64,000 nucleotides of DNA. Origin: Candidatus Zixiibacteriota bacterium (GTDB lineage Bacteria > Zixibacteria > MSB-5A5 > WJJR01 > JAJRUJ01). The notes beneath the pieces were generated by a model. That model was not told the DNA's origin and made no database searches. It was given only the letters and a program-made list of their open reading frames with translations. The translations under genes were made by a program, and so were the position numbers. The DNA lies in contig JAGVQM010000021.1 in NCBI GenBank assembly GCA_020051695.1, positions 62,001-126,000 of the forward strand, read 5' to 3'. Of this stretch, positions 7,981-16,368 are shown piece after piece. The first letter of the stretch is position 1, and every line of letters begins with the position of its first letter.

Positions 7981-10173
7981 ATGTTTTTTGGTCAGACCAT
8001 TATCATTTTGGCGGGCGTGTGCGCCACAACGTCCCTGCTGGCTTATGCCCTGGCCGGCCGGCGGCCCCTGGGGATCAAACTCGGGCGCATTTGTTTTGCG
8101 TTGCTGGGTGTGCTGGTGACGGCGGCGGCCGTTTATTTGCTGTACCTGTTCCTGACCCACCGCTTTGATTTCCGCTATGTTTTCGCCTATTCGTCACTGG
8201 ATTTGCCCATGAAATACACGATCTCCTCGTTCTGGGGCGGTCAGGAGGGCACATTCCTGTTGTGGTTGTTATTCGGGGCACTGCTGGGCTGGGCGGTCAT
8301 TGCCCGCTCGCGGCACTATGAACGCTGGGCGATGGTGTTTTATCTCCTGGTGCAGTTGTTCCTCATCGCAGTCCTGATTGTCCGCTCACCGTTCGCGCCG
8401 ACCGGGTTCGAGGCAGCCGACGGCCGCGGGCTGAATCCGCTTTTGCAGAATCCGTGGATGGTCATCCATCCGCCGATTGTCTTTCTGGGTTTTGCCGCGC
8501 TGGCTATTCCTTTCGGCTACGCGATGGGTTCACTGGTCGTTAAGGACTATGTCTCTTTTCCCAGACTGGTATTTCCCTGGGTCGCGGTGGGAGTGGTCAC
8601 CCTGGGCACCGGGATTTTTCTTGGCGGGTACTGGGCGTACAAAACGCTGGGCTGGGGCGGGTACTGGGGCTGGGACCCGGTGGAGAATTCGTCATTGATC
8701 CCCTGGCTGGTTGCCTTGGCGCTATTGCATGGACTGCTCATACAAAAACGCGGCCCGCGACTGGTTAAAACCAACCTGGGCCTGGCCATTTTCGCGCTGG
8801 CACTGGTGATTTATGGGACCTTCCTCACCCGCTCGGGCGTGCTGGCTGATTTTTCGGTCCATTCGTTTACCGACCTAGGCATCAACGCCTATCTGGTGGG
8901 TTTTCTGCTGTTGCTGGTAACTGTCTGCCCGGTTCTGCTTATCGTACGGACGCGGTCGATTATCACCGAGAAACTGGATTCCAGCCCGACCTCGCGGGAT
9001 TCCGGCCTGACGCTGGGCCTGCTGATCCTGCTGGCCACCGCCCTTTTGGTGCTGCTGGGGACTTCCGCGCCCCTGTTGACCCGGCTATTTGGCGATCCGG
9101 CAAATGTGGATTTGTCGTATTATCAGGCCATCAGTATCCCGGCCGGTCTGGCTTTGCTTTTGTTATTAATCGTGGTGCCGTTTACCCGTGCCGGCAACAC
9201 GGCCAAAGCCGAGTTGTTCCAACGAATGCTCTGGCCGGGAGTCGCCGCCGCGATAATCACGATTATCACGATCCTGCTGGTGGACCTGCGGTTCGCCGAT
9301 GTATCGCTGATTTTCCTCGGCGTATGGGCGGCAGGGGCCAATGTGCTGGCTGTCCTGTTGATGCCGCGCAAGACAATCTCGCACATGGGCGGACGGATTG
9401 CCCACATTGGGCTGGCGGCGATGGTCCTGGGGATCGTTGCCTCGTCGAATTACAGCAGCGTCCAGCGCGTGGGGCTGCAGACCGGTGTGCCCGAGAATGT
9501 AATGGGGTATGAAATGACCTATATCTCGCGGGTCGATGCCCCCCGGCTGGAGGATTCCTACCTGAATGTGCGCCTGGCTTCTGCCGGTGATACGATTTAT
9601 GCGCGGCCGCAGGTTTTTGTCTCGGAATTCACCAACGCCGAGATGCGCCACCCCCATGTCGTCGAGGGGCCGGCCGGCGATTTATATCTGGCCCCGTTGG
9701 ATTTGCAGGTGCTCGAGGAAAGCGGCGGCCAGGCCCGGCTGGAGTTGGTGCGTGATAAACCCGCCCCGTTCGGTGAGTATACATTTACCTTTCAAACCTT
9801 CGAAATGGGCGAACACTCCCAGGAAGAAATCGCGGTGGGCGCGCGGCTGCAGGTCGCCGGACCGACTGATACTGTTATTGCTGTTCCGCGCTATATCAGC
9901 GGAGCGGGCGGCGCGGTACGCTCGCCCGAAGAGCAGGTCCCCGGCACCGGGTTACGTGTCTTTTTAGAGGGGATTGCCGTGGAAAACCGTTCGGTGCTGT
10001 TGCGCATCGTCGATCCCGCGCGAGCAAACGAACCCGGCAAAGAGGTGCTTACGCTGGAAGTCACCCGCAAGCCATTAATTTCTCTGGTCTGGCTGGGACT
10101 GGTGTTGATGACCCTGGGGGCAAGTATATCATTTTTCCGCCGCTGGTCTCAACTGGAGGTCCGCAACGGCTGA
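7981..10173 (+). CDS. ccmF: Cytochrome c-type biogenesis protein CcmF (heme lyase subunit)
   Basis: The 730-residue membrane protein belongs to the heme-handling protein family. It carries the WWD-domain WGGYWGWDPVENSS around residue 225, and two heme-ligand histidines are likely in NPWMVIHPPIVFLG and DFSVHSF, on the flanking periplasmic loops. Around 13-15 transmembrane helices are visible, with a large periplasmic domain near 510-700 before the last helix. In System I cytochrome c maturation CcmF takes heme from CcmE and attaches it to CxxCH sites of apocytochromes on the periplasmic side. It is somewhat longer than the usual 640-660 residues. The other ccm genes are not in the window, so this copy stands alone. 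Confidence 0.93.
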   Translation: MFFGQTIIILAGVCATTSLLAYALAGRRPLGIKLGRICFALLGVLVTAAAVYLLYLFLTHRFDFRYVFAYSSLDLPMKYTISSFWGGQEGTFLLWLLFGALLGWAVIARSRHYERWAMVFYLLVQLFLIAVLIVRSPFAPTGFEAADGRGLNPLLQNPWMVIHPPIVFLGFAALAIPFGYAMGSLVVKDYVSFPRLVFPWVAVGVVTLGTGIFLGGYWAYKTLGWGGYWGWDPVENSSLIPWLVALALLHGLLIQKRGPRLVKTNLGLAIFALALVIYGTFLTRSGVLADFSVHSFTDLGINAYLVGFLLLLVTVCPVLLIVRTRSIITEKLDSSPTSRDSGLTLGLLILLATALLVLLGTSAPLLTRLFGDPANVDLSYYQAISIPAGLALLLLLIVVPFTRAGNTAKAELFQRMLWPGVAAAIITIITILLVDLRFADVSLIFLGVWAAGANVLAVLLMPRKTISHMGGRIAHIGLAAMVLGIVASSNYSSVQRVGLQTGVPENVMGYEMTYISRVDAPRLEDSYLNVRLASAGDTIYARPQVFVSEFTNAEMRHPHVVEGPAGDLYLAPLDLQVLEESGGQARLELVRDKPAPFGEYTFTFQTFEMGEHSQEEIAVGARLQVAGPTDTVIAVPRYISGAGGAVRSPEEQVPGTGLRVFLEGIAVENRSVLLRIVDPARANEPGKEVLTLEVTRKPLISLVWLGLVLMTLGASISFFRRWSQLEVRNG

Positions 10174-10274
10174 TTCCGGCAATTGCCGGTGACGGAGTCA
10201 GGACACTTAATAAAGTTGCAGATGAGGCCGATTTTTCTTAAGGGGCAGATGGGCAACCAAAGATGGAGAAGTCG

Positions 10275-11183
10275 ATGCTGAGGACGGCAACTGCTATTTT
10301 ACAGGTCATTATTACCGGTTTTGCGTTGTACGGTCCGGCTCATGCCGAAAAACCACTGGCCGAAGGACCTGCCGCGCCGCTGGTTTATATCGCCGAAGGC
10401 AAGTTTATCCTCGGGTTGCGTGAACAGGGCGCCTGGAATTTTATTGCCACTCTCGACAAAGTTTATGGTGAAAACAGCGTCGATGTGACTGTCTTCGATA
10501 ATGCGATCTGGGGTGAGCCGGTACGGTTGGCGGAGTATCGAATTTCCGCCACCGAGGTGACTGTCGCTCAATATACTGCGTTTTTGAATGCCGTGGCCGA
10601 CACCGGTCGACACTATCACCCTGAGATGGGCGATCCTTCGACCTGCGGCATCAAACGCGCGGGTGGGCGGTACACGGTTGCTGCAGGGCGGGAGAATTAC
10701 CCGGTGGTGTATGTCAACTGGTATGATGCCGCCGCCTATGCCGCATGGGCGGGGATGCGGTTGCCCACCGAGGCCGAATGGGAAAAAGCCGCGCGGGGGA
10801 CCGACGGCCGCTTGTTTCCGTGGGGTGACCTGCTGCTTCCGGAAAACTGCAATCATGGCCGGCCCACCAAAGACGGGGATTTTCCCGATCCCTCGGATGG
10901 TTTCGTGCATACGGCGCCGGTCTCCGCCTTTCCGGCGGGCAAGACACCGCTGGGCGTGGCCGGGATGGCGGGAAATGTCTGGGAATGGACCGCCGATTGG
11001 TATGTCCCTGATGGCTATAAAAGGAATTCTGTGGTCGATCCCCACGGCCCCGAACGCGGCACGCGCAAAGTCGCGCGCGGCGGCTCGTTCCGCTCGTGGG
11101 GCCCGGCATTATCGCCGGTGTATCGCGGCAAATTCACGCCGGAGACTATCGCCGATGATCTCGGGTTCCGGTGTGTGAAGTAG
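10275..11183 (+). CDS. Secreted SUMF1/FGE-sulfatase-fold protein without the catalytic cysteine pair
   Basis: The protein begins with a signal peptide ending near GPAHA and then has the formylglycine-generating-enzyme fold: TEVTVAQYTAFLNAV, YPVVYVNWYDAAAYAAWAG, MRLPTEAEWEKAARG, GNVWEWTADWY, RGGSFRSW and the terminal LGFRCVK. True sulfatase-modifying enzymes need a copper-binding cysteine pair a little before that terminus; here the equivalent stretch is SPVYRGKFTPET and lacks both. The protein is therefore probably not an FGE but one of the many SUMF-type proteins with carbohydrate-binding or other periplasmic roles. ATG 10275 has GGAGAAG just upstream and is preferred over ATG 10263. It follows ccmF by 101 bases without an obvious terminator. 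Confidence 0.85.
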   Translation: MLRTATAILQVIITGFALYGPAHAEKPLAEGPAAPLVYIAEGKFILGLREQGAWNFIATLDKVYGENSVDVTVFDNAIWGEPVRLAEYRISATEVTVAQYTAFLNAVADTGRHYHPEMGDPSTCGIKRAGGRYTVAAGRENYPVVYVNWYDAAAYAAWAGMRLPTEAEWEKAARGTDGRLFPWGDLLLPENCNHGRPTKDGDFPDPSDGFVHTAPVSAFPAGKTPLGVAGMAGNVWEWTADWYVPDGYKRNSVVDPHGPERGTRKVARGGSFRSWGPALSPVYRGKFTPETIADDLGFRCVK

Positions 11184-11278
11184 GCAACGTGCGGATATTC
11201 CTGATTTGGTTATCCTGTTTTCCGCATGCATGAAGTCGCAGGCAGCAGTATGTCCACGCGATACCTGTTGCCCATTAT

Positions 11279-11761
11279 CTATTGGGAGGACAACGAATAC
11301 CTGAAATCGCAATGATCCGCGCCTTCCATGATGGTCTTCGTTCGCACTAAATTGAGTTGAGGATTAAATCCTTTGGCAAACGGCTCGTCACGGCAGCAGG
11401 AAAATTCCACCCCAAACTCTTCTAAACCCAACTCCCGATATTTTTCATAATAGGGGCAGCCGCGAACATTGAAAAAATAGGTCGTCGGAGTTTGTTCTAA
11501 AACGTCCATCTCCCAGATTCCACCCTCTCCCCAGGTGGCCACCTCTTTGACCAATTCTTCTATCCCGTTGTCCCCGCCGGATTCTATCATCGTTCGCCCG
11601 CGCCGGAAGGCCTCCTGCTGATTGACATCCCGCACGATTTTCAGCGCTTCATCTCGGCCCAGCTTCTCGGCTACGGCCCTGATCACCGGGACAAGAGCCA
11701 ACGCCTCTATCGCCCGTTTTTCTATCCGGTTAATTCCCTTTTTCTCGGTATGATCGACCAT
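11279..11761 (-). CDS. L-2-amino-thiazoline-4-carboxylic acid hydrolase family protein
   Basis: The 160-residue product matches the ATC hydrolase family in length and motifs: the central FFNVRGCPYYEKYRELGLEE region and the late FSCCRDEPFAKGFNP segment, whose paired cysteines and acidic residue are typical. In Pseudomonas the founding enzyme opens the thiazoline ring in a cysteine-producing route, but most homologues are untested. The chosen ATG 11761 has a strong purine-rich site (GGGGGAGAA) upstream, better than the longer start at 11821. It lies 28 bases behind the methyltransferase gene and is probably in the same transcript. Confidence 0.75.
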   Translation of the reverse strand: MVDHTEKKGINRIEKRAIEALALVPVIRAVAEKLGRDEALKIVRDVNQQEAFRRGRTMIESGGDNGIEELVKEVATWGEGGIWEMDVLEQTPTTYFFNVRGCPYYEKYRELGLEEFGVEFSCCRDEPFAKGFNPQLNLVRTKTIMEGADHCDFRYSLSSQ

Positions 11762-11789
11762 TAGTTCTCCCCCTGGGACTATTCCTGAA

Positions 11790-12455
11790 TTAATCGCCGG
11801 TGCGTTTTGCCCGATAAGCAACTAACCAATAATAGACCAGCTCCATGATTTCGATTCCTGTGGCCGACGACATCAACATCTCCCTGACAAACTCTCGAGA
11901 AGGAAAATTCTTCATGACTTCATGTTCCGTGCCATCGCCCAATGTTCTGATTTGATACGTATTCCCGTCGGCATCAGTATCGGAGATCGGCGTGCTGCTG
12001 CCCTCGACATACGAATTATCCAGCATCACTACCAAAGCGTCGGTGGGAAGTTTGCTGTGCAGGGCATGTAAAAACGAAGATAGCTTATTCTGCGGCACAT
12101 GCGACCACCAGAATCCACAGAATGCCGCATTATATTGATCCGAGATTTGTGCCAGTGAATAGGCATCATCCACAATGAAAGTAACCGGACAGTCGCCGTA
12201 ATCTTTCGCGCGGGCAATGGTCAACGGTTCCTGGGCATAGTCTACTGCCGCAATCGACCGCGCGCTTTGGGCGATGATCTGCGTCCAGTAGCCGGTGCCA
12301 CAGGCGATTTCCAGAACATCACGACCGGCAAAGACCTGTCCCAGGTATTCCCGTAGCCGCTGGAGGTCGGACTGCCGTTCGGGCTTGTCGTAGATCTGCT
12401 CATACTCCGCCGCCCGGCATGCGTAGTAATGTTTAAGCTTGTCGTCGTTAAGCAT
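11790..12455 (-). CDS. Class I SAM-dependent methyltransferase
   Basis: The 221-residue protein has the Rossmann-type methyltransferase core: motif I VLEIACGTGYWT near residues 47-58, the acidic end of strand 2 in AAVDYAQEPL and motif IV in FCGFWWSHVP. No substrate-specific insert is recognised. It is the first gene of a two-gene unit with the ATC-hydrolase-like protein; substrate unknown. It begins with ATG 12455, 74 bases past the end of qmoC, with a probable terminator in between. Confidence 0.82.
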   Translation of the reverse strand: MLNDDKLKHYYACRAAEYEQIYDKPERQSDLQRLREYLGQVFAGRDVLEIACGTGYWTQIIAQSARSIAAVDYAQEPLTIARAKDYGDCPVTFIVDDAYSLAQISDQYNAAFCGFWWSHVPQNKLSSFLHALHSKLPTDALVVMLDNSYVEGSSTPISDTDADGNTYQIRTLGDGTEHEVMKNFPSREFVREMLMSSATGIEIMELVYYWLVAYRAKRTGD

Positions 12456-12465
12456 ATAACAACAT

Positions 12466-12499
12466 ACAAAAACCGGCGATGATTAACCACCACCGCCGG
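12466..12499 (-). terminator. Intrinsic terminator after qmoC
   Basis: On the minus strand CCGGCG pairs with CGCCGG across a 15-base loop, and the second arm is followed directly by a run of five T. It lies 30 bases beyond the qmoC stop and would separate qmoC from the methyltransferase gene. Confidence 0.55.
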
Positions 12500-12528
12500 C
12501 TGCATGTTCGATCTATCACAGAAAGGTA

Positions 12529-13704
12529 TTACCGCGCTTCCCGCCCCACCTGCTTGGCATGGATAATCGCCAGCGAGCGGTAAATCATGTGCGCGAATTT
12601 CGAGTAGGGCATATACCACAACAGAAAATAAACGAACACCAGGTGCGCGAAATAATTGGCATAGGCCAGCAGCGGAATGCCGGGATAGCGCAACAGCCAG
12701 GCCAGCATGCCGGTCAGCGCGGTGAAAAAGATGATATACAGGAACAAATAGTCGGTGTAGCCGTTGGCCCCGACCTCATCCTTATTGCCCCAGCGCCGGG
12801 AAATCAGCATGATACTGCCGACCAACAGGCCGATCCCGCTGAGCGCGCCGAGGATTTTGACCGGGTGCGGCAGCTCGAGCGGCACATGGAAAAACGAATC
12901 CAAACCGGCAATACCGAACCAATTGTGCAGATAGTGCGGCAAAAACACAAACAGCAGCACCAGCCCCGTGGTGATCATGGCCCCAATGAAGCCGAACAGC
13001 AAAATCATATGCGCGACGGCGCGGGGTTTATTGGTCGTGCATTTTTTGAATTTTTCGTGGGCCAGGATCTCTTTGGCCGTGGCAATTGCGGCCGAGATGA
13101 ACGACATGTCCGCCGGGCGGCCGTCCGCCTGGAGCATCTTCCAGAACCGGACGAACGACAGCGCCGCAAAAATGAAAATCAGGATATTCCCGAAAACAAA
13201 CAGCGCGTCCACCGTGCTGTGGGGCATAAAGATATTGTAGTCGATTTCGGCGGAGCTCAAAAACAGGTATTCGCCGGTCGGTGTTTGCGGGGAAGTCAGT
13301 AAAATACAGGCGATAATCAGCACGATCGGCACCAGGAACAACACCGGCAGCGCTTTCCGGCTGGCCAGCGCCTTACCCATAAACCTCGGGAATGAGAAAT
13401 TTTCGTAGATATAACTGCGAATGGCCGCCAGGACATCCCCCGGCCGCGCGCCGCGCGGACAATGGGTTGTGCAATCATTACACTGGTGGCACAACCAGAT
13501 ATCGGGATCGGCGATCAAACGGCCGGTCTGTCCCCACCCGGCCCAGATCATTTCCTTGCGGGGAAACGGCCGGTCCTCCGGCGAAAGCTCACACACCACC
13601 GAGCAGGTGGCGCATTGATAACATTTCTTGAGTGTGTCGCCGCCCTTGCTGCGGACGCTGCGAATAAACTCCAAATCCGGCTGTACTACCCGGGTTTCGG
13701 CCAT
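12529..13704 (-). CDS. qmoC: QmoC, membrane subunit of the quinone-interacting oxidoreductase (HdrC/HdrE fusion)
   Basis: The 391-residue protein has an N-terminal HdrC-like domain with two 4Fe-4S motifs, C28-C31-C34-C38 and C72-C75-C78-C82, followed by six transmembrane helices with histidines placed for heme b, as in QmoC. In sulfate reducers Qmo passes electrons between menaquinone and APS reductase. The gene is transcribed away from sat-aprBA across a 957-base interval. qmoA and qmoB, which normally precede it in one operon, are absent from this window. The ATG at 13704 is preceded by GAGGAG at a good distance, better than TTG 13710. DsrM-type or free HdrC-like membrane proteins are less likely given the fusion layout. 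Confidence 0.88.
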   Translation of the reverse strand: MAETRVVQPDLEFIRSVRSKGGDTLKKCYQCATCSVVCELSPEDRPFPRKEMIWAGWGQTGRLIADPDIWLCHQCNDCTTHCPRGARPGDVLAAIRSYIYENFSFPRFMGKALASRKALPVLFLVPIVLIIACILLTSPQTPTGEYLFLSSAEIDYNIFMPHSTVDALFVFGNILIFIFAALSFVRFWKMLQADGRPADMSFISAAIATAKEILAHEKFKKCTTNKPRAVAHMILLFGFIGAMITTGLVLLFVFLPHYLHNWFGIAGLDSFFHVPLELPHPVKILGALSGIGLLVGSIMLISRRWGNKDEVGANGYTDYLFLYIIFFTALTGMLAWLLRYPGIPLLAYANYFAHLVFVYFLLWYMPYSKFAHMIYRSLAIIHAKQVGREAR

Positions 13705-13879
13705 TTCCAACTCCTCTGGTTCCCGAAATCTCCGCCTGGGCCGCTTCCGCCCGACTCACGATTCCCGTCCCGCCCCACATCCGTCAGCCGGAAACTGCCC
13801 GATCGTGTCTGCCCCCCGGCCCCCGGCAGCGCGGTCCACTGCACCTTTTCTCCTGCATTGCCGGGCCAACCGGGTTTTG

Positions 13880-13908
13880 AGTATAGATTTGCCGTCGGTC
13901 AATGTCAA
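13880..13908 (-). promoter_or_regulatory. Consensus sigma-70 promoter for qmoC
   Basis: On the minus strand a perfect TTGACA (13908-13903) is followed after exactly 17 bases by TATACT (13885-13880). Transcription would begin near 13873, leaving a leader of about 170 bases before the qmoC ATG. A second TTGAC overlaps the spacer. Confidence 0.6.
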
Positions 13909-14454
13909 TGTCGATGTTAACAAATTCACAAATAGCAGCAAAACATTGTCAAACCGCCGGACGGAAATGAAGATATTTTTTATCTGGCGGCGCGGTCTTT
14001 TTTGTTGCGCGATGATCCCGCGCGCAACTCCTCGAATCGAGGTTCGAGCAAATGTGTCCTGCTTGTAACTTCATGGATTATTTGATACTATCGCTTAATG
14101 GAAATTTAGTGCGCGTTGCCCGCCTGCCTGATTTCCCACCGCTCCCGCTTAAATGGCGTGACTCCCGGCGGAATGGCGGCTATGCTATTGCCTCACAAAT
14201 AATTGACGTGGCCAATGTATTCCCATGACGGACCGGTGCTCTCCCCAAAATACTGCTCAAGCCGCTGAATAGTTGTGGCCGGTGCGCTTTTATTCATGAC
14301 TATTTTTATCTCATATAGGCACGCCGGGGAGCGACAGCTGAAGCCGGAATTCTTATCCGGAACACTCCCCTGCCGGCAGGGTAAAACGAAACGCCTCACC
14401 CGGCAAAACACGGAGATGTAAAACCGGGCGATTTGTGAATATAATAACTTTATT

Positions 14455-14497
14455 TTGACAAAAGGGGCTTGACAGTCTCCCTATGGTTTTGTACGTA
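14455..14497 (+). promoter_or_regulatory. Candidate promoter region of sat-aprBA with tandem TTGACA boxes
   Basis: TTGACA occurs at 14455-14460 and again at 14469-14474. The second is followed after 17 bases by the weak hexamer TACGTA. The tandem spacing recalls the doubled box before the spt-like gene. Direction fits sat at 14662, but the weak -10 leaves this uncertain. Confidence 0.3.
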
Positions 14498-14661
14498 ACA
14501 ACCCGATGTTGCGTGTCGGTAAGTGAAAGGAATTGAACGGCCTCGGATATCGGACGACACAGGTGAGGGGGCTTACTCTCCCCCCGAATTTTCAACCTCC
14601 AGATCCGAACCTGATTCACGAGTATTCAGTTATAACCATACAATCCCTAGAGGGAGAAACA

Positions 14662-15888
14662 ATGGCCAGCTCAAAGCTGATTCCTCCGCACGGAGGACAA
14701 GGATTAAAGATTCTGCTGCTCGAAGGCAAAGAGCGTGAAGCGGAACTCAAGAGGGCCGCGGGGCTGCCCAAGCTCGTGATGTCCTCGCGTGAAACCGGTG
14801 ACCTGATCATGCTGGGTATCGGCGGGTTCTCACCGCTGGACGGCTTCATGGGGCAGGCGGACTGGAAAGGTGTCTGCAAGGACATGAAGATGGCTAACGG
14901 CATCTTCTGGCCGATCCCCATCACGCTGTCGCACGACCAGAAAGTCAATCCGGGCACCGAATTTTGCCTGATCTCCGGTGAGACCAACGAGGTCATGGGC
15001 ACGATCAAGGTGACGGAGTGTTACCAGATCGACAAGGATTTCGAATGCAAGCATGTGTACACGACCACCGATCCGGAACACCCCGGCGTGAAAATGGTCA
15101 TGGCGCAGAAGCCCTACAACCTCGGCGGGCCGGTGAAGGTCCTGTCGGAAAGCTACTTCCCGAAGGAATTCCCGGAGCTGTACCAGCGCCCGGCGGAAAG
15201 CCGGAAAGTGTTCGAGGAACGCGGCTGGAAGACCATCGCGGCGCTGCAGTTGCGCAACCCGATGCACCGCTCCCATGAATACCTGGCCAAGATCGCCCTG
15301 GAAGTCTCCGACGGCATTTATATTCATCAGTTGGTCGGCAAGCTGAAACCCGGCGATATCCCGGCCGACGTGCGGGTCAAATGTATCGACACGCTGGTGG
15401 AATACTATTTCGATAAAAGCCGCGTGCTCACCGGCGGGTACCCGCTGGATATGCGCTACGCCGGCCCGCGTGAAGCCCTGCTGCACGCGCTGTTCCGCCA
15501 GAACTTCGGCTGCACGCACATGATTATCGGCCGCGACCACGCCGGCGTCGGCGAATACTACGGGCCGTTCGACGCGCAGGACATTTTCTACGAACTGTGG
15601 GAAGGCGCGCTGGAATGCAAGATGCTGCCGATCGACTGGACCTTCTGGTGCTTCAAGTGCGGCGGTATGGCCTCGATGAAGACCTGCCCGCACAAGAAAG
15701 AAGACCGGTTGTTCCTCTCGGGCACCGCGCTGCGCAAGGCCCTGTCCGAAAGCGGCAATGTCCCCACGGAATTCAGCCGGCCGGAAGTCCTCGAGATCCT
15801 GCGTGAGTACTACGGTGGTTTGAAAGATGAAGACAAAGTGGAAGTCAAGATGCACAAATTTGCCACCGGCGACTCTGGTAAGAAATGA
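14662..15888 (+). CDS. sat: Sulfate adenylyltransferase (ATP sulfurylase, dissimilatory type)
   Basis: The 408-residue enzyme interconverts sulfate plus ATP with APS plus pyrophosphate in the cytoplasm. It shows [10 protein letters not shown] at 196-205, the nucleotide-binding histidine motif, and GRDHAG at 290-295. Cysteines 330, 333 and 342 with H344 look like the zinc site found in sat of sulfate reducers and sulfur oxidisers. There is no APS-kinase domain, and the length is that of the single-domain homo-oligomeric type. ATG 14662 follows AGAGGGAG and is preferred to a start at 14533. It leads a three-gene unit with aprB and aprA, the usual order in dissimilatory sulfur metabolism. Confidence 0.96.
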   Translation: MASSKLIPPHGGQGLKILLLEGKEREAELKRAAGLPKLVMSSRETGDLIMLGIGGFSPLDGFMGQADWKGVCKDMKMANGIFWPIPITLSHDQKVNPGTEFCLISGETNEVMGTIKVTECYQIDKDFECKHVYTTTDPEHPGVKMVMAQKPYNLGGPVKVLSESYFPKEFPELYQRPAESRKVFEERGWKTIAALQLRNPMHRSHEYLAKIALEVSDGIYIHQLVGKLKPGDIPADVRVKCIDTLVEYYFDKSRVLTGGYPLDMRYAGPREALLHALFRQNFGCTHMIIGRDHAGVGEYYGPFDAQDIFYELWEGALECKMLPIDWTFWCFKCGGMASMKTCPHKKEDRLFLSGTALRKALSESGNVPTEFSRPEVLEILREYYGGLKDEDKVEVKMHKFATGDSGKK

Positions 15889-15919
15889 AGGATGCAGATA
15901 AACTTTATGGAGGTCAAGC

Positions 15920-16354
15920 ATGCCTAGTTATGTAATCCCGGACAAGTGTGACGGCTGCAAGGCGCTGGACAAAACCGCCTGTCAGCACATTTGCCCGAAT
16001 GACTTGATGGTCCTGAATAAGGACCTGATGAAGGCGTACAACTGCGAACCGGAGATGTGCTGGGAATGTTACAACTGCGTCAAGATCTGCCCGACCCAGG
16101 CCATCGAAGTCCGTGGGTACGCGGATTTTGTCCCGATGGGCGCCACGGTTACGCCGATGCGCAGCTCCGATACCATCATGTGGACAGTCAAGTTCCGCAA
16201 CGGAATGCTCAAGCGGTTCAAATTCCCGATCCGCACCACGCCGGAAGGCACGGCGGTCCCGGATGGCGGATATGGCGCCGGCACCAATGATCTGGACAGC
16301 CCGCATTTGTACACCGAGCCACCCTCATGTGAAACCGCATTTCAGACGAAGTAG
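15920..16354 (+). CDS. aprB: Adenylylsulfate reductase beta subunit AprB
   Basis: The 144-residue iron-sulfur subunit has two ferredoxin clusters: cysteines 10, 13, 21 and 25 for the first, with an eight-residue insert after the second cysteine as in AprB, and C47-C50-C53-C57 for the second. The C-terminal tail, which wraps around AprA in known structures, is present (residues about 75-144). It carries electrons to the AprA FAD during APS reduction to sulfite and AMP, or the reverse. It lies between sat and aprA; TATGGAGG upstream of ATG 15920 is a fair ribosome binding site. Confidence 0.96.
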   Translation: MPSYVIPDKCDGCKALDKTACQHICPNDLMVLNKDLMKAYNCEPEMCWECYNCVKICPTQAIEVRGYADFVPMGATVTPMRSSDTIMWTVKFRNGMLKRFKFPIRTTPEGTAVPDGGYGAGTNDLDSPHLYTEPPSCETAFQTK

Positions 16355-16368
16355 GAGGTCGAACGACA

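Larger units (their letters stand above)
13705..14661. other. 957-base divergent intergenic region between qmoC and sat
   Basis: No credible gene is seen. The left half carries a consensus promoter reading toward qmoC. The right half holds an AT-rich stretch around 14430-14475 with two TTGACA boxes and then a roughly 170-base leader ahead of sat. A 72-codon minus-strand frame at 14193-14411 has no ribosome binding site and no recognisable content. Confidence 0.6.

Noticed and set aside
14193-14411. 72-codon minus-strand frame in the qmoC-sat interval
   Set aside because: No initiation signal and no recognisable content; only its last 34 codons look mildly protein-like.
14830-15921. 363-codon minus-strand frame inside sat
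   Set aside because: Antisense to a full-length, motif-complete sat; no initiation signal.
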